A stretch of DNA of 64,000 nt from Streptomyces sp. NBC_01485 (GCF_036227125.1 NZ_CP109435.1:1302001-1366000), one strand, 5' to 3'. Shown: positions 8,559 to 16,748, counted from the stretch's first letter. Numbers and translations are program-made. Notes: generated by a model from the sequence alone, not told the origin.

Positions 8559-9242
8559 ATGCAGGGGACCCCGGAGACGACGCCACGGGCCGCCGCCTAC
8601 ACCCCGACCGACCGCACGATCCCCACCCGGTCCGCGCAGAAGGCCTCCTACGACAGGGATCTGGTGCACGCGATACTCGACGAGGGCTACGTCTGCCACC
8701 TCGGCTTCGTCCGGGACGGCGCGCCGGTCGTGCTGCCGACGCTGTACGCCCGGGCCGGCGAGACGCTCTACGTGCACGGTTCGACGGGCTCGCGCCCGCT
8801 GCGGATGACGGGACGGGCGGATCCGGGGCTAGCGGTGTGTCTGACGGTGACGCATGTCGACGGTCTGGTCCTGGCCCGCTCGGCGTTCCACCACTCGATC
8901 AACTACCGCTCGGTCGTGGTGCACGGCGTCGCCCACGACGTGACGGACCCGCGGGAGAAGCTCGCCGCGCTCGACGCCCTCGTCGACCACGTCGTCCCGG
9001 GGCGGGCCGCCGACTCGCGGCCCGCCAACAGGAAGGAACTGGCGGCGACCGCGGTGATCCGCCTCGACCTGAACGAGGTCTCGGCCAAGACCCGCACGGG
9101 CGGGGTCAACGACGAACCGGAGGATCTCGCCCTCCCCCACTGGGCCGGCGTGCTCCCCCTGCGCAAGGGCTACGGCCCGCCGGTCCCGGAGGCCGACCTC
9201 GCGCCCGGCACCGAACTCCCCGGCTACCTTGCGGTGTTGTGA
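8559..9242 (+). CDS. Pyridoxamine 5'-phosphate oxidase family protein
   Basis: A 227-residue PNPOx-like flavin-binding protein of the subgroup with SYDRDLVHAILDEGYVCHLGF near the N-terminus and ALPHWAGVLPL near the C-terminus. HGSTGSRPLRM and SAFHHSINYRSVVVHG correspond to the phosphate-contacting strands. The ATG at 8559 is preceded by GGAG at good spacing; an ATG four codons earlier abuts the palindrome and is less likely. It is divergent from, and presumably controlled by, the MocR regulator. MocR partners often act in vitamin B6 or amino-compound metabolism, but the exact reaction is unknown. Confidence 0.85.
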   Translation: MQGTPETTPRAAAYTPTDRTIPTRSAQKASYDRDLVHAILDEGYVCHLGFVRDGAPVVLPTLYARAGETLYVHGSTGSRPLRMTGRADPGLAVCLTVTHVDGLVLARSAFHHSINYRSVVVHGVAHDVTDPREKLAALDALVDHVVPGRAADSRPANRKELAATAVIRLDLNEVSAKTRTGGVNDEPEDLALPHWAGVLPLRKGYGPPVPEADLAPGTELPGYLAVL

Positions 9243-9361
9243 TGCTCATCCACCCGTGGGACGCGCCTCACGAGGACGCCGAGCGACCGCCGTACGGGCC
9301 AAGTTCAAAGCGACGTCGGGCTTGACGACGGAGGGTGGGGCAGGCGGACCGCCGCTCCCCG

Positions 9362-9556
9362 TCAGACCGGCGTCGGGCCGCCCCGGGCCTCCGCGAGGGC
9401 CAGGCCGGTGACCGAGGCCAGCATGAGCAGCGTGCCGGTGAGGGTCGTCGTCGTGAGGTGTTCGTCGAGGAGGGCGACGGCCAGCACCGCCGCGCTCACC
9501 GCTTCTTCTGCAGGCAGCACCGTTGCGCCCGGCAGCGTGTGCCGGGCGTACTTCAC
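9362..9556 (-). pseudogene. C-terminal remnant of an EamA-family transporter
   Basis: Only about 64 codons survive. The readable part ([19 protein letters not shown], then [16 protein letters not shown]) matches the last two membrane helices of an EamA/DMT transporter. The full-length EamA gene just upstream ends in the same pattern (CLEAVIATVLAWVLLGEHLS). No start or N-terminal half is present. It is probably the relic of a duplicated or displaced transporter gene. Confidence 0.55.
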
Positions 9557-9621
9557 CGGAGGGCCCGCCTCAGGCGGCCGGAGGCGGAAGAACGAGTGCG
9601 TCCGAAGGCATGATCGTCACC

Positions 9622-10620
9622 CTAGGCGGCCGTACCGCGGGTCGACAACTCCCGTTCGGGGCCGCCGGCGGCCACCGGCTCCGGGGAGCCCTTGGCGGGA
9701 GCGGACGACTGCGCGATGAACGCGCCGAGCAGCACCACCGCCCCGCCGATGATCTGCGGCGCCGAGAGATGCTCACCGAGGAGCACCCAGGCGAGGACGG
9801 TCGCGATGACCGCCTCCAGACAGGCGACCACGCCCGCCACCTGCGGCGAGAGCCGGCGCACTGACACCACGCCGGTGACGTACGCGACGACCGTCGCGAT
9901 CAGCACGATCCAGGCGAGCAGCAGCCAGGCGGGCACCTCGGTGCCGTTCATGCCGGCGGTGTGCGCGAGCAGGGACCAGTCCATGCCCCACGGGCGGGCG
10001 ACGACGGTCAGCACGACGGAACCCACGAGAAGGCCGTACGCGATCACGCCGAGCGGATCGGGGACGTCGTCGCCGGAGTCGCTGCCCTGGTCGGACAGGA
10101 CGAAGTAGCCGACCTGGCAGCAGGCGGCGGCCAGCGCGAGCAGCAGTCCGACGGCGTCGAAGCTCAGCCCCGACCAGGCCTCGACGACACAGGCCAGCCC
10201 GCCCACCGCGAGGACCACGCCGAGCGCGGCGGCACGCGTCACCGGCCGCCCCTGCACGAACCGCACCCAGCCCAGCACGAGGGCGGGCGCGAGGTACTCG
10301 ACGAGCAGTGCGACGCCGACGGGGATGCGGGATATCGAGGCGAAGTAGAACGCCTGCACGCCGGCCACGCCGAGCAGACCGAACCCGGCGAGCAGCGCGG
10401 GCCGGGTGCGCAGCAGCGCGCGATGGCGCACCGCGAGCGGCAGCATGACGAGGGCCGCGCCGGTCACCCGCAGCCACACCACGTGCAGCGGGTCGAGGCC
10501 CGCCTCGATCAACGGCTTGGCCGCGACCCCGGATCCGCCGAAGGCGATGGCCGACCCGACCGCCAGACCGAGCCCGATGCCCTTCGCGCGGTTGCCCTGA
10601 CTGCTCACAGACGTATGCAC
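9622..10620 (-). CDS. EamA family (DMT) transporter
   Basis: A 332-residue inner-membrane permease of the drug/metabolite transporter superfamily with about ten hydrophobic helices arranged as two EamA repeats. The first begins at AVGSAIAFGGSGVAAKPLI (near residue 16) and the second at LLALAAACCQVGYFVLSD (near residue 160). Members export amino acids or other metabolites. GTG at 10620 is taken as the start, with other GTGs within a few codons and no clear ribosome site; the open frame continues far upstream only because of GC bias. The C-terminal tail is hydrophilic. Confidence 0.87.
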   Translation of the reverse strand: MHTSVSSQGNRAKGIGLGLAVGSAIAFGGSGVAAKPLIEAGLDPLHVVWLRVTGAALVMLPLAVRHRALLRTRPALLAGFGLLGVAGVQAFYFASISRIPVGVALLVEYLAPALVLGWVRFVQGRPVTRAAALGVVLAVGGLACVVEAWSGLSFDAVGLLLALAAACCQVGYFVLSDQGSDSGDDVPDPLGVIAYGLLVGSVVLTVVARPWGMDWSLLAHTAGMNGTEVPAWLLLAWIVLIATVVAYVTGVVSVRRLSPQVAGVVACLEAVIATVLAWVLLGEHLSAPQIIGGAVVLLGAFIAQSSAPAKGSPEPVAAGGPERELSTRGTAA

Positions 10621-10712
10621 CGGCACATGATGACAGGCGATGACATGAGCGTCATCCCCGTTGACACCTGTCTCATCGGCTAGACGGGCGCGGCGGGGCA
10701 CGGGAGGACGGC

Positions 10713-11288
10713 TCAGGAGGCGGTTTCGCCGCCCCCGACGTACTCCTCGAGATCGCCCTCCAGACTGCCCTCCGGACCGTCCTCGATGCGGGCACGCAGT
10801 CCGTGCACGTCGATGCCGGCGTGGGTCAGGACCTCGACGGCCCGTGCCTGCGGGTCCGCGACGATCGCCGTGAGCAGGTCGATGCCGTGGGCCGGCGCGC
10901 CGTCGCGCCGGGCGGCCCGCGCGCACGCCTGCTCCAGCGCGGCCGCGGCCAGCGGAGAGAGACCCTCGACGACGGTCACGACGGGCAGCGCTCCGGAGTC
11001 CTCGACGCCGCTCTGCCAGCGCAGGCCGTAGCCGATGCTGCGTTGGACGAGGTAGCCGAGCAGCCGGGCGAGCTGCGGTCCGCCGTCGAAGGCCGCGCGG
11101 ACCTCGGGGTCGTGTTCCAGGAGCGAGTGCAGCAGGTGGGCGGTGTCGATCTGCCGGTCTCCGTCCCGGACGGCGCGTCGGCGGGCGGCGGCGAGCGCCG
11201 CCGTGGGCTCGGCGCCGAGCCGGGGATCGTCGTGCGTGGCCTGCGCCGCCTGATCGCGGGGCGACTGCCGGGGCATACGGTGTTGCAC
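10713..11288 (-). CDS. Clp N-terminal (ClpN repeat) domain protein
   Basis: A 191-residue protein made of two Clp-N type helical repeats: ALAAARRRAVRDGDRQIDTAHLLHSLL (about residues 31-57) and ALEQACARAARRDGAPAHGIDLLTAIV further on. There is no AAA+ domain. Streptomyces carry several such stand-alone Clp-N proteins, which may act as adaptors or decoys for ClpC or bind substrates. The C-terminal tail is acidic. It starts with GTG at 11288 (an ATG four codons inside is possible). Confidence 0.82.
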   Translation of the reverse strand: MQHRMPRQSPRDQAAQATHDDPRLGAEPTAALAAARRRAVRDGDRQIDTAHLLHSLLEHDPEVRAAFDGGPQLARLLGYLVQRSIGYGLRWQSGVEDSGALPVVTVVEGLSPLAAAALEQACARAARRDGAPAHGIDLLTAIVADPQARAVEVLTHAGIDVHGLRARIEDGPEGSLEGDLEEYVGGGETAS

Positions 11289-11487
11289 ATGCCCACCCCA
11301 TCACCCCCGTCCGGGTGCCGTCATCCCCGGCGGGAAGCATCTTCGCGTCCCACGCAGAGTGGACCACGGCCCCCGGAATCTCCTCCCTACGGATGAGATC
11401 AGGCCGATTCCCCCGCAAGGGCGCGCGCCGCCTTGCCGCACGCCCCTCACGCAACCGCCGAGCTCCGTCGGCACGTCCCCCACGGAC

Positions 11488-11676
11488 ATGGAGAACGGGT
11501 GCTGGCTGGTGGCCCTGGGGGGTGTCGACGGCCGACAGTACGTCTACCGGGTGTACGCCCCGGCGGACGCGCTGCCCGCCGATCTGTTCTGGCAGGCGTG
11601 GCACTGCCATGACGAGGGGCCGTTCCCGCGCGCGTGGGACGTGTTCGACGCGGCGGTGATACGCCGGGTGGGATGA
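11488..11676 (+). CDS. Small conserved-looking protein of unknown function
   Basis: A 62-residue protein from MENGCWLVALGG to AVIRRVG, rich in aromatic residues (YVYRVYAPADALPADLFWQAWH). The frame can be extended upstream, but that part has low-complexity Pro/Arg composition, so the ATG at 11488 is preferred. No ribosome site is obvious. No function can be assigned. Confidence 0.45.
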   Translation: MENGCWLVALGGVDGRQYVYRVYAPADALPADLFWQAWHCHDEGPFPRAWDVFDAAVIRRVG

Positions 11677-11699
11677 GCGCGGGGCGACCTCCACACTTC

Positions 11700-11714
11700 C
11701 TGACGGTTCGTCAG
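11700..11714. promoter_or_regulatory. CTGACG-N3-CGTCAG inverted repeat (candidate TetR-type operator)
   Basis: A perfect 6-bp dyad with a 3-base spacer, 85 bases upstream of the SRPBCC gene. It has the same half-sites as the repeat at 6604. Dyads of this form are typical of TetR regulators in actinomycetes. Confidence 0.45.
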
Positions 11715-11799
11715 TATTGAATGTTCGAGGCCCGCGGGCTACGTTCCGCGACACCGCAGCCCGAGTTGCCCGAGTTGCCCGACACGAAGAGGTGGTCGT

Positions 11800-12228
11800 A
11801 TGGCCGAAGTCAGCGCGGAGGCGCGTATCGAGGCGCCGACCGAGAAGGTGTGGACCCAGCTCACCGACTGGCCGGCGTACGGGGAGTGGAACGCGACCCA
11901 CACCAACTTCCCCCAGGGCGGCCCCGAGACCCTCGAGGTGGGCGCCACGTTCGCGGAGAACATGAAGCTGATGGGCTTCCCGGCCGAGGTCGAGTGGACG
12001 GTCTCCGAACTGGAACCGGCCCGGGTGCTGGTCATCCGCGGGAAGGGTCCGATGGCGGTGTCCGTCGCCACGCGCTACACCCTCACCCCCGACGGCGACG
12101 CCACGACGGTCCGCATCGACGGCGAGTTCACGGGCGCGGCCGTGTCGCTGATGGCGGGCAGGCTGAAGGACTCGGGGACGGCCGCGCTGAACGAGTCGCT
12201 GCGCAAGCTGGGCGGCCTGGTGTCCTGA
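11800..12228 (+). CDS. SRPBCC family protein (polyketide cyclase/START-like fold)
   Basis: A 142-residue START-like protein with a deep hydrophobic pocket. The family start VSAEARIEAPTEKVWTQLTDWPAYGEWN, the central strand EVEWTVSEL and the long C-terminal helix (LMAGRLKDSGTAALNESLRKL) are all present. Family members bind or cyclise hydrophobic ligands; stand-alone versions like this one are often regulated by TetR proteins, which fits the upstream dyad. It is a single-gene unit ending at a strong hairpin. Confidence 0.87.
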   Translation: MAEVSAEARIEAPTEKVWTQLTDWPAYGEWNATHTNFPQGGPETLEVGATFAENMKLMGFPAEVEWTVSELEPARVLVIRGKGPMAVSVATRYTLTPDGDATTVRIDGEFTGAAVSLMAGRLKDSGTAALNESLRKLGGLVS

Positions 12229-12270
12229 CCTGACGCCGTCGGCGGATCGGCGGGCGACGGGGTCCCAGTT

Positions 12271-12312
12271 CCGCGAATGTGACACTCCCGGCAGGAAGTG
12301 TCACATTCGCGG
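12271..12312. terminator. Bidirectional terminator, 16-bp perfect stem
   Basis: A perfect 16-bp inverted repeat (arms 12271-12286 and 12297-12312, 10-base loop) between the convergent SRPBCC and PadR genes. It can end transcription from either side. Confidence 0.9.
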
Positions 12313-12352
12313 CGACGGCACCCCGGGCCTCCGGCACGGACGCCCTCGACCG

Positions 12353-12955
12353 TCAGTCCTCGTCGGCGAGGATCAGGTACAGCTTCTTGCGGGCGTCGTT
12401 GATGACCGTGAGGGCCTTCTGACGCTGCTCCTTGCTGCCGGTCTTCCAGACCTGCCCGAAGGCCTCCATCAGACCGAAGCCGGCCTGGCGGATCTCACCG
12501 AGAGCCTCCCAGTCGACCCCGCGTCCGGCCTCCTCCCAGGGAGCCTCCGGGCCCTCCTCGGACGCCGCGCGGCCCTCGTCGGTGAGCGAGAACAGCTTCT
12601 TACCGCCTTCGCTCGCGCTGATGATCAGCCCCTCGTCCTCCAGGAGCTGGAGGGTCGGGTACACCGAACCCGGACTGGGCTTCCACGCCCCGCCGCTGCG
12701 CTCAGCGATCTCCTGGATCATCTCGTAGCCGTGCATGGGCCGGTCCTTCAGCAGGGCCAGGATCGAGGCCCGTACATCACCGCGCCGCGCCCTCCCCCTG
12801 GGTCCGCCACGCCCTCGCCCGCCCCACGGGCCGGGACCGCCGGGGCCGCCGGGACCGAACCCCGGACCACCCGGGCCGAAGGGCCCGAAAGCCGCGCGCC
12901 GTCCGTCGCCGCGCCGCCGGTGTCCACCGTCGAATCCGTGGTTGTGCATGGTCAT
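12353..12955 (-). CDS. PadR family transcriptional regulator
   Basis: A 200-residue PadR-type repressor. The N-terminus (residues 1-50) is an unusual Gly/Pro/Phe/Arg-rich low-complexity segment. It is followed by the PadR winged helix (VRASILALLKDRPMHGYEMIQEI, then GSVYPTLQLLEDEGLI) and a C-terminal helical dimerisation part. The ATG at 12955 has GGAG four bases upstream and is preferred to the longer reading. It is divergent from the SDR gene at 13053, with an inverted repeat and a palindrome between them, so it probably represses itself and perhaps the SDR gene. Confidence 0.9.
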   Translation of the reverse strand: MTMHNHGFDGGHRRRGDGRRAAFGPFGPGGPGFGPGGPGGPGPWGGRGRGGPRGRARRGDVRASILALLKDRPMHGYEMIQEIAERSGGAWKPSPGSVYPTLQLLEDEGLIISASEGGKKLFSLTDEGRAASEEGPEAPWEEAGRGVDWEALGEIRQAGFGLMEAFGQVWKTGSKEQRQKALTVINDARKKLYLILADED

Positions 12956-12974
12956 CACTCCGTTCCGGCATTCC

Positions 12975-13010
12975 ATCGTTGATCAGTCGCGATGCGTCAA
13001 CGATATATCG
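12975..13010. promoter_or_regulatory. PadR/SDR divergent promoter with two dyads
   Basis: ATCGTTGA (12975-12982) and TCAACGAT (12997-13004) form a perfect inverted repeat with a 14-base spacer, and CGATATATCG (13001-13010) is a perfect 10-bp palindrome overlapping its right arm. A TTGACG -35-like element for the padR gene overlaps the inverted repeat. The layout suggests autoregulation by PadR. Confidence 0.5.
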
Positions 13011-13052
13011 GAACAGTTCGCTGGACAAGACCCCGCCCTCTAGGGTGCGGAC

Positions 13053-13844
13053 ATGACACGTGACGGCACTTCGCGCGGCTACCTCTCCGAACTGTTCTCG
13101 CTGGACGGACGGGTCGCCGTCGTGACAGGTGGCAGTTCCGGTATCGGACGGGCCGTCGCCGGGGCTCTCGCGCGGGCGGGGGCGAGCGTGGTCGTCGTGG
13201 CGCGCAAGGAGGCTGAGCTGTCCGCCACGGTCGACGAACTGGCGGCGGACGGCTGCCGCGCGGCCTGGGTGAGCGGCGACCTGAGCACCCGCGACGGGGT
13301 GCGCGCGGCGGCGGAGCGGGCGGTCGAGGCGTTCGGCGAGCCCGACATCCTCGTCAACAGCGCCGGGATCAACCTGCGGCCGCCGATGGGCGAACTGGAC
13401 GAGGAGGTGTGGGACGCCACGATGGCGGTGAACCTGGAGGCGCCCTACCTGCTGGGCCGGCGGTTCGGACCCGGCATGGCCGAGCGGGGCTTCGGACGGA
13501 TCATCCACATCAGCTCCCAGCAGGCGCACCGGGCGTTCGTCCAGAGCGGCGCCTACGGGGTCTCCAAGGGGGCGCTGGAGTCGCTGGCCCGCTCACAGGC
13601 CGAGGCGTGGTCGCCGTACGGCGTCACCTGCAACACGCTGGTGCCCGGCTTCGTCATGACGCCGCTCAACGCCCGCCTGTCGTCCGACCCGGAGCGGGTG
13701 GCGGCGCTGGCCGCGCGCACGATGGTCGGGCGTAACGGCCTCGCCGAGGACTTCGCCGGAGCCGCCGTGTTCCTGGCCGGACGCGGCTCCGGCTACGTCA
13801 CCGGGCAGGCGATCTTCGTCGACGGCGGGTTCTCCGTGCACTGA
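13053..13844 (+). CDS. SDR family oxidoreductase (gluconate 5-dehydrogenase-like)
   Basis: A 263-residue NAD(P)-dependent SDR with TGGSSGIG (residues 26-33), NSAG in place of the usual NNAG, and the catalytic Ser, Tyr and Lys in ISSQQ and YGVSK. The C-terminus ends with GQAIFVDGGFSVH. The style (YLSELFSLDGRVAVVTGG) is like gluconate 5-dehydrogenase and related sugar or sugar-acid dehydrogenases. It is divergent from PadR. The substrate is not certain. Confidence 0.88.
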   Translation: MTRDGTSRGYLSELFSLDGRVAVVTGGSSGIGRAVAGALARAGASVVVVARKEAELSATVDELAADGCRAAWVSGDLSTRDGVRAAAERAVEAFGEPDILVNSAGINLRPPMGELDEEVWDATMAVNLEAPYLLGRRFGPGMAERGFGRIIHISSQQAHRAFVQSGAYGVSKGALESLARSQAEAWSPYGVTCNTLVPGFVMTPLNARLSSDPERVAALAARTMVGRNGLAEDFAGAAVFLAGRGSGYVTGQAIFVDGGFSVH

Positions 13845-13885
13845 GCTCGTCCTGCGCATGCATTCAGGCGTGCGTAGTCCTCGTC

Positions 13886-14719
13886 CTACGCGGCCTGCGG
13901 GGCGAAGTGGACGATTTCGTCCACTCCGGGCTGGACCACGCCGTAGGTGCTCTCGGGGACCCTGTTCCAGGCGCCGGGCAGGTCGCCCAGGGGCTCGGAG
14001 ACGATGAGGCGGGTCTCGTCGGAGACCTCGCGGAGGAACTCCATGTCGGGGTGGAGCGACCGGAGCGTCTCCACTTGGGTGCTGTAGAAGAGCGAGCGTG
14101 ACGTGCCCTGGCTGGAGTAGCGGAAGGCCCACAGCCGTTCCCCGTCGGTCACGGCGATCGTCATCTGGAGCGGGAACTCCACCCCGTGGCTGTGACCGGT
14201 ACGTTCCACCAGGCCCGCCATCCGTGCGACGGCGCCCGGCGGATCCTCCTCCAGGCCCAGGGTGAGCGCCAGGAAGAACATCGTCTCGGAGTCCGTCGAC
14301 CCCTCGATGTCGGGGAAGAGTTCCGGGTCGACGGCGAGGGCGAGGTCCCGGCGGATCAGGTGGAAGTCGGTGATGGCGCCGTTGTGCATCCACATCCAGC
14401 GGCCGTGCCGGAACGGGTGGGAGTTGGTCTGCTGAACCGCCGTACCGGTCGAGGCCCGGATGTGGGCGAAGAACAGCGGTGAGCGGACGTGTCCGGCGAT
14501 CTCCCGCAGATTGCGGTTGCTCCAGGCCGGGCCGATCTCCCGGACGACCGCGGGAGTATCCGTGCCCGGCCCGTACCAGCCGACGCCGAAGCCGTCACCG
14601 TTGGTCGTCTCGACGCCCATCTTGGAGTGCAGGCTCTGGTCGATCAGCGAGTGCTCCGGCCGGTAGAGAATCGTTTCGAGCAGCACGGGGGTGCCCGAGT
14701 AGGCGAGCCAACGGCACAT
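13886..14719 (-). CDS. Class II glutamine amidotransferase (YafJ/EgtC-like)
   Basis: A 277-residue Ntn-hydrolase. After removal of Met1 the nucleophile is Cys2 (MCRWLAYSG). The glutaminase signatures NGDGFGVGWYG, AHIRAST, NSHPF and WMHNGAI are all present. Unlike GlmS or PurF there is no synthase domain, so it belongs to the stand-alone group with YafJ and ergothioneine EgtC. No other egt genes are adjacent, so EgtC identity is unlikely. It probably hydrolyses a gamma-glutamyl amide bond. Confidence 0.9.
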   Translation of the reverse strand: MCRWLAYSGTPVLLETILYRPEHSLIDQSLHSKMGVETTNGDGFGVGWYGPGTDTPAVVREIGPAWSNRNLREIAGHVRSPLFFAHIRASTGTAVQQTNSHPFRHGRWMWMHNGAITDFHLIRRDLALAVDPELFPDIEGSTDSETMFFLALTLGLEEDPPGAVARMAGLVERTGHSHGVEFPLQMTIAVTDGERLWAFRYSSQGTSRSLFYSTQVETLRSLHPDMEFLREVSDETRLIVSEPLGDLPGAWNRVPESTYGVVQPGVDEIVHFAPQAA

Positions 14720-14782
14720 GGTCCAACGCCTTTCTGTCTGTCATCCCTGTCATCGGCGATCGGTCAGCGGCGATCCGATCGG

Positions 14783-15217
14783 TCAGCGGTCTTCGGCCCG
14801 GTCCGGCTTCACCACGCACAGCGCCCAGATGACGAACGCGGAGAAGGCGATCATCACGACGGACCAGACCGGGTACTGCGGCAGCGAGAGGAAGTTGGCG
14901 ATGACGATCAGCCCGGCGATGGCCACGCCCGCGACCCGCGCCCACATCGCCGACTGGAACAGTCCCAGGCTGACGATCACGGCGACCGCGCCGAGGGCGA
15001 GGTGGATCCAGCCCCAGCCGGTGAGGTCGAACTCGAAGACGTAGTTGCGGGTCGCGACGAAGATGTCGTCCTCGGCGATCCCCATGATGCCGCGGAAGAT
15101 GTCGAGCACTCCGGAGAGCATGAGCGTGACGGCGGCGAAGATCATCAGGCCCCCGGCCCAGTGCTGCTGGGCCGTGTGCCGCTTGACCGACGACGTTCCG
15201 GTGGTGTGTGTCGTCAT
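14783..15217 (-). CDS. DUF7144 family four-helix membrane protein
   Basis: A 144-residue membrane protein with four hydrophobic helices: GLMIFAAVTLMLSGVLDIF, WIHLALGAVAVIVSLGLF, RVAGVAIAGLIVIANFLSL and VVMIAFSAFVIWALCVV. Its pattern (HWAGGLMIF, GWIHL) matches the DUF7144 family of actinomycetes. It begins a run of small membrane-protein genes on the minus strand. Role unknown. Confidence 0.8.
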   Translation of the reverse strand: MTTHTTGTSSVKRHTAQQHWAGGLMIFAAVTLMLSGVLDIFRGIMGIAEDDIFVATRNYVFEFDLTGWGWIHLALGAVAVIVSLGLFQSAMWARVAGVAIAGLIVIANFLSLPQYPVWSVVMIAFSAFVIWALCVVKPDRAEDR

Positions 15218-15229
15218 CCCGATGCCTCG

Positions 15230-15301
15230 ATTCGGTTCGTTCGGGGGCGGTCTCGTTCGGGTCAGTCCTGTTCGGTTTCGTTCGGGGTCGGTCTAGTTCG
15301 G
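15230..15301. repeat. Short GTTCGG direct repeats upstream of the DUF7144 gene
   Basis: The hexamer GTTCGG, or its close form, recurs about seven times in 72 bases (TTCGGTTCGTTCGG, CTCGTTCGG, CTGTTCGGTTTCGTTCGG, TAGTTCGG). The stretch lies between two membrane-protein genes and has no reading frame of its own. Confidence 0.6.
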
Positions 15302-15306
15302 TGTGC

Positions 15307-15744
15307 TCAGTGACCGCCGCCGCTGCCGCCGCTCAGGACCAGTTGCTTGGCCTTGGCGAACTCCTCGTCCGTGATGTCGCCGCGGGCGCGGATCTCGGAG
15401 AGCCGGGCCAGTTCGTCGACGCTGCTGGAGGGGGTGCCGCCCTTGGCGGTCTCGCGGATGTAGCTGTCGAAGGCCTTCTGCTGGTCACGCGCCTGCGCGG
15501 TCTCCCTGCGCCCCATGTTCCTGCCACGGGCGATCACGTAGACGAACACGCCCACGAAGGGCAGGACGATGCAGAACACCAGCCAGCCGGTCTTGGCCCA
15601 GCCGCTGAGGTCGTCGTCGCGGAAAATGTCGAGGACGACCCGGAACAGCAGGACGAACCACATGATCCACAGGAAGAACACCAGCATGGTCCAGAAGGCG
15701 CTCAGCAGCGGATAGTCGTACGCGAGGTACGTGTCCCCACTCAT
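15307..15744 (-). CDS. PLDc_N / SHOCT domain membrane protein
   Basis: A 145-residue protein with two N-terminal membrane helices (FWTMLVFFLWIMWFVLLF and WLVFCIVLPFVGVFVYVI) forming a phospholipase-D-nuclease N-terminal type domain. This is followed by a charged linker and a C-terminal SHOCT motif (LARLSEIRARGDITDEEFAKAK). No nuclease domain is present. ATG at 15744 has a perfect GGAGGAGA ribosome site; longer readings are low complexity. It may be an envelope or stress protein. Confidence 0.85.
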   Translation of the reverse strand: MSGDTYLAYDYPLLSAFWTMLVFFLWIMWFVLLFRVVLDIFRDDDLSGWAKTGWLVFCIVLPFVGVFVYVIARGRNMGRRETAQARDQQKAFDSYIRETAKGGTPSSSVDELARLSEIRARGDITDEEFAKAKQLVLSGGSGGGH

Positions 15745-15936
15745 ATCTCTCCTCCGTCCCGGGCCTTCGCCCGCCTTCCCCCGTCGTCCCCCGCTGTCCC
15801 TGCGTCCCGGCATCCCGCCTGCCGCCGTATGCGGCTCTCGTCGCGTGCCGTTCTCAGCGTGCCCACGGCAAGAACCCGGCGGCCTCACCCGAGACGGGTG
15901 AGTGACTGCGCGCGGGCCGGCCCGGAGCATCCCTGC

Positions 15937-16641
15937 TCAGACCGTCCCGGCGGGAGCCCTTGGCCCCGGCGGCCCTACCGGACCCGCCGGTCCCTCCGGC
16001 CCCATCGGCCCCGCCGGTCGCGTCCTGCGGACCGCGGCGCGCCACGCGAAGGCGACCGCCGCCTCGGCCAGGCCGAGCAGGACGAGCCACAGGCCGAGCA
16101 GCCGGGTCAGCGCCCGGGCCGACTCGGTGGGCAGCGCCAGCACCACGATCCCCGCCACGATGGCGAACACCGCCGCGCCGAGGACGACGCCCCGGTGGGG
16201 CAGGTCCTTGGTGGCGAGGGCCGTGTAGAGGGTGAGCATGCCGGACACCAGCCAGAGGACGCCGACGATCAGCGAGAGCGCCGCGATGGTCTGGAGCGGG
16301 TTTCTCAGGCACAGCACGCCGGCCACCACGTACAGCACCGCCAGGAGGAGCCCGGGCAGCCGTTCGCCGTGCTCCTCCCGGGCGAAGGCCGCGACGAACC
16401 GGAACACGCCGGTGACCAGCAGGTACAGGCCGACGAGGACCGCAAGGACGTGCAGTGTCCCGTCCGGCCAGACCAGGATCAGGATGCCCGGCACGAACGT
16501 GGCGACCGCCGAGCCGAGGATCCACGTCCAGGAGCGCCCGAGTACGCCCAGGGCCTCGGCGGGATCACCGCCCGCCGGGCCCGCCGGCCCTGGGTGTGGT
16601 GCGGAACCAGCGGAACCAGCGGAACCAGGCGACACGCTCAT
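15937..16641 (-). CDS. HdeD/DUF308 family membrane protein with collagen-like tail
   Basis: A 234-residue membrane protein with about six helices of the HdeD/DUF308 type (ILGSAVATFVPGILILVWPDG, VLVGLYLLVTGVFRF, IAALSLIVGVLWLVSGML and others). An N-terminal Gly/Ser/Pro tail precedes the helices. The C-terminal tail after RRTRP is a run of Gly-X-Y triplets (GPMGPEGPAGPVGPPGP), like a very short collagen stretch. HdeD in enterobacteria is an acid-resistance protein; the role here is unknown. Confidence 0.82.
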   Translation of the reverse strand: MSVSPGSAGSAGSAPHPGPAGPAGGDPAEALGVLGRSWTWILGSAVATFVPGILILVWPDGTLHVLAVLVGLYLLVTGVFRFVAAFAREEHGERLPGLLLAVLYVVAGVLCLRNPLQTIAALSLIVGVLWLVSGMLTLYTALATKDLPHRGVVLGAAVFAIVAGIVVLALPTESARALTRLLGLWLVLLGLAEAAVAFAWRAAVRRTRPAGPMGPEGPAGPVGPPGPRAPAGTV

Positions 16642-16748
16642 GACTCCTCCTCACGCCCGTCCGGAGACGTCGGGCCCCGGATTCAAGTCCCGGCCTCAAG
16701 CCCCTGCTCAGGCCCCGGGCACGGGCACCCGCCCGTCACTCCGGCACG

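Noticed and set aside
9622..12285. 887-residue minus-strand reading starting at 12285
   Set aside because: Only the last 332 residues form a protein family (EamA). The upstream part is Arg/Ala-rich and runs over the Clp-N and SRPBCC genes.
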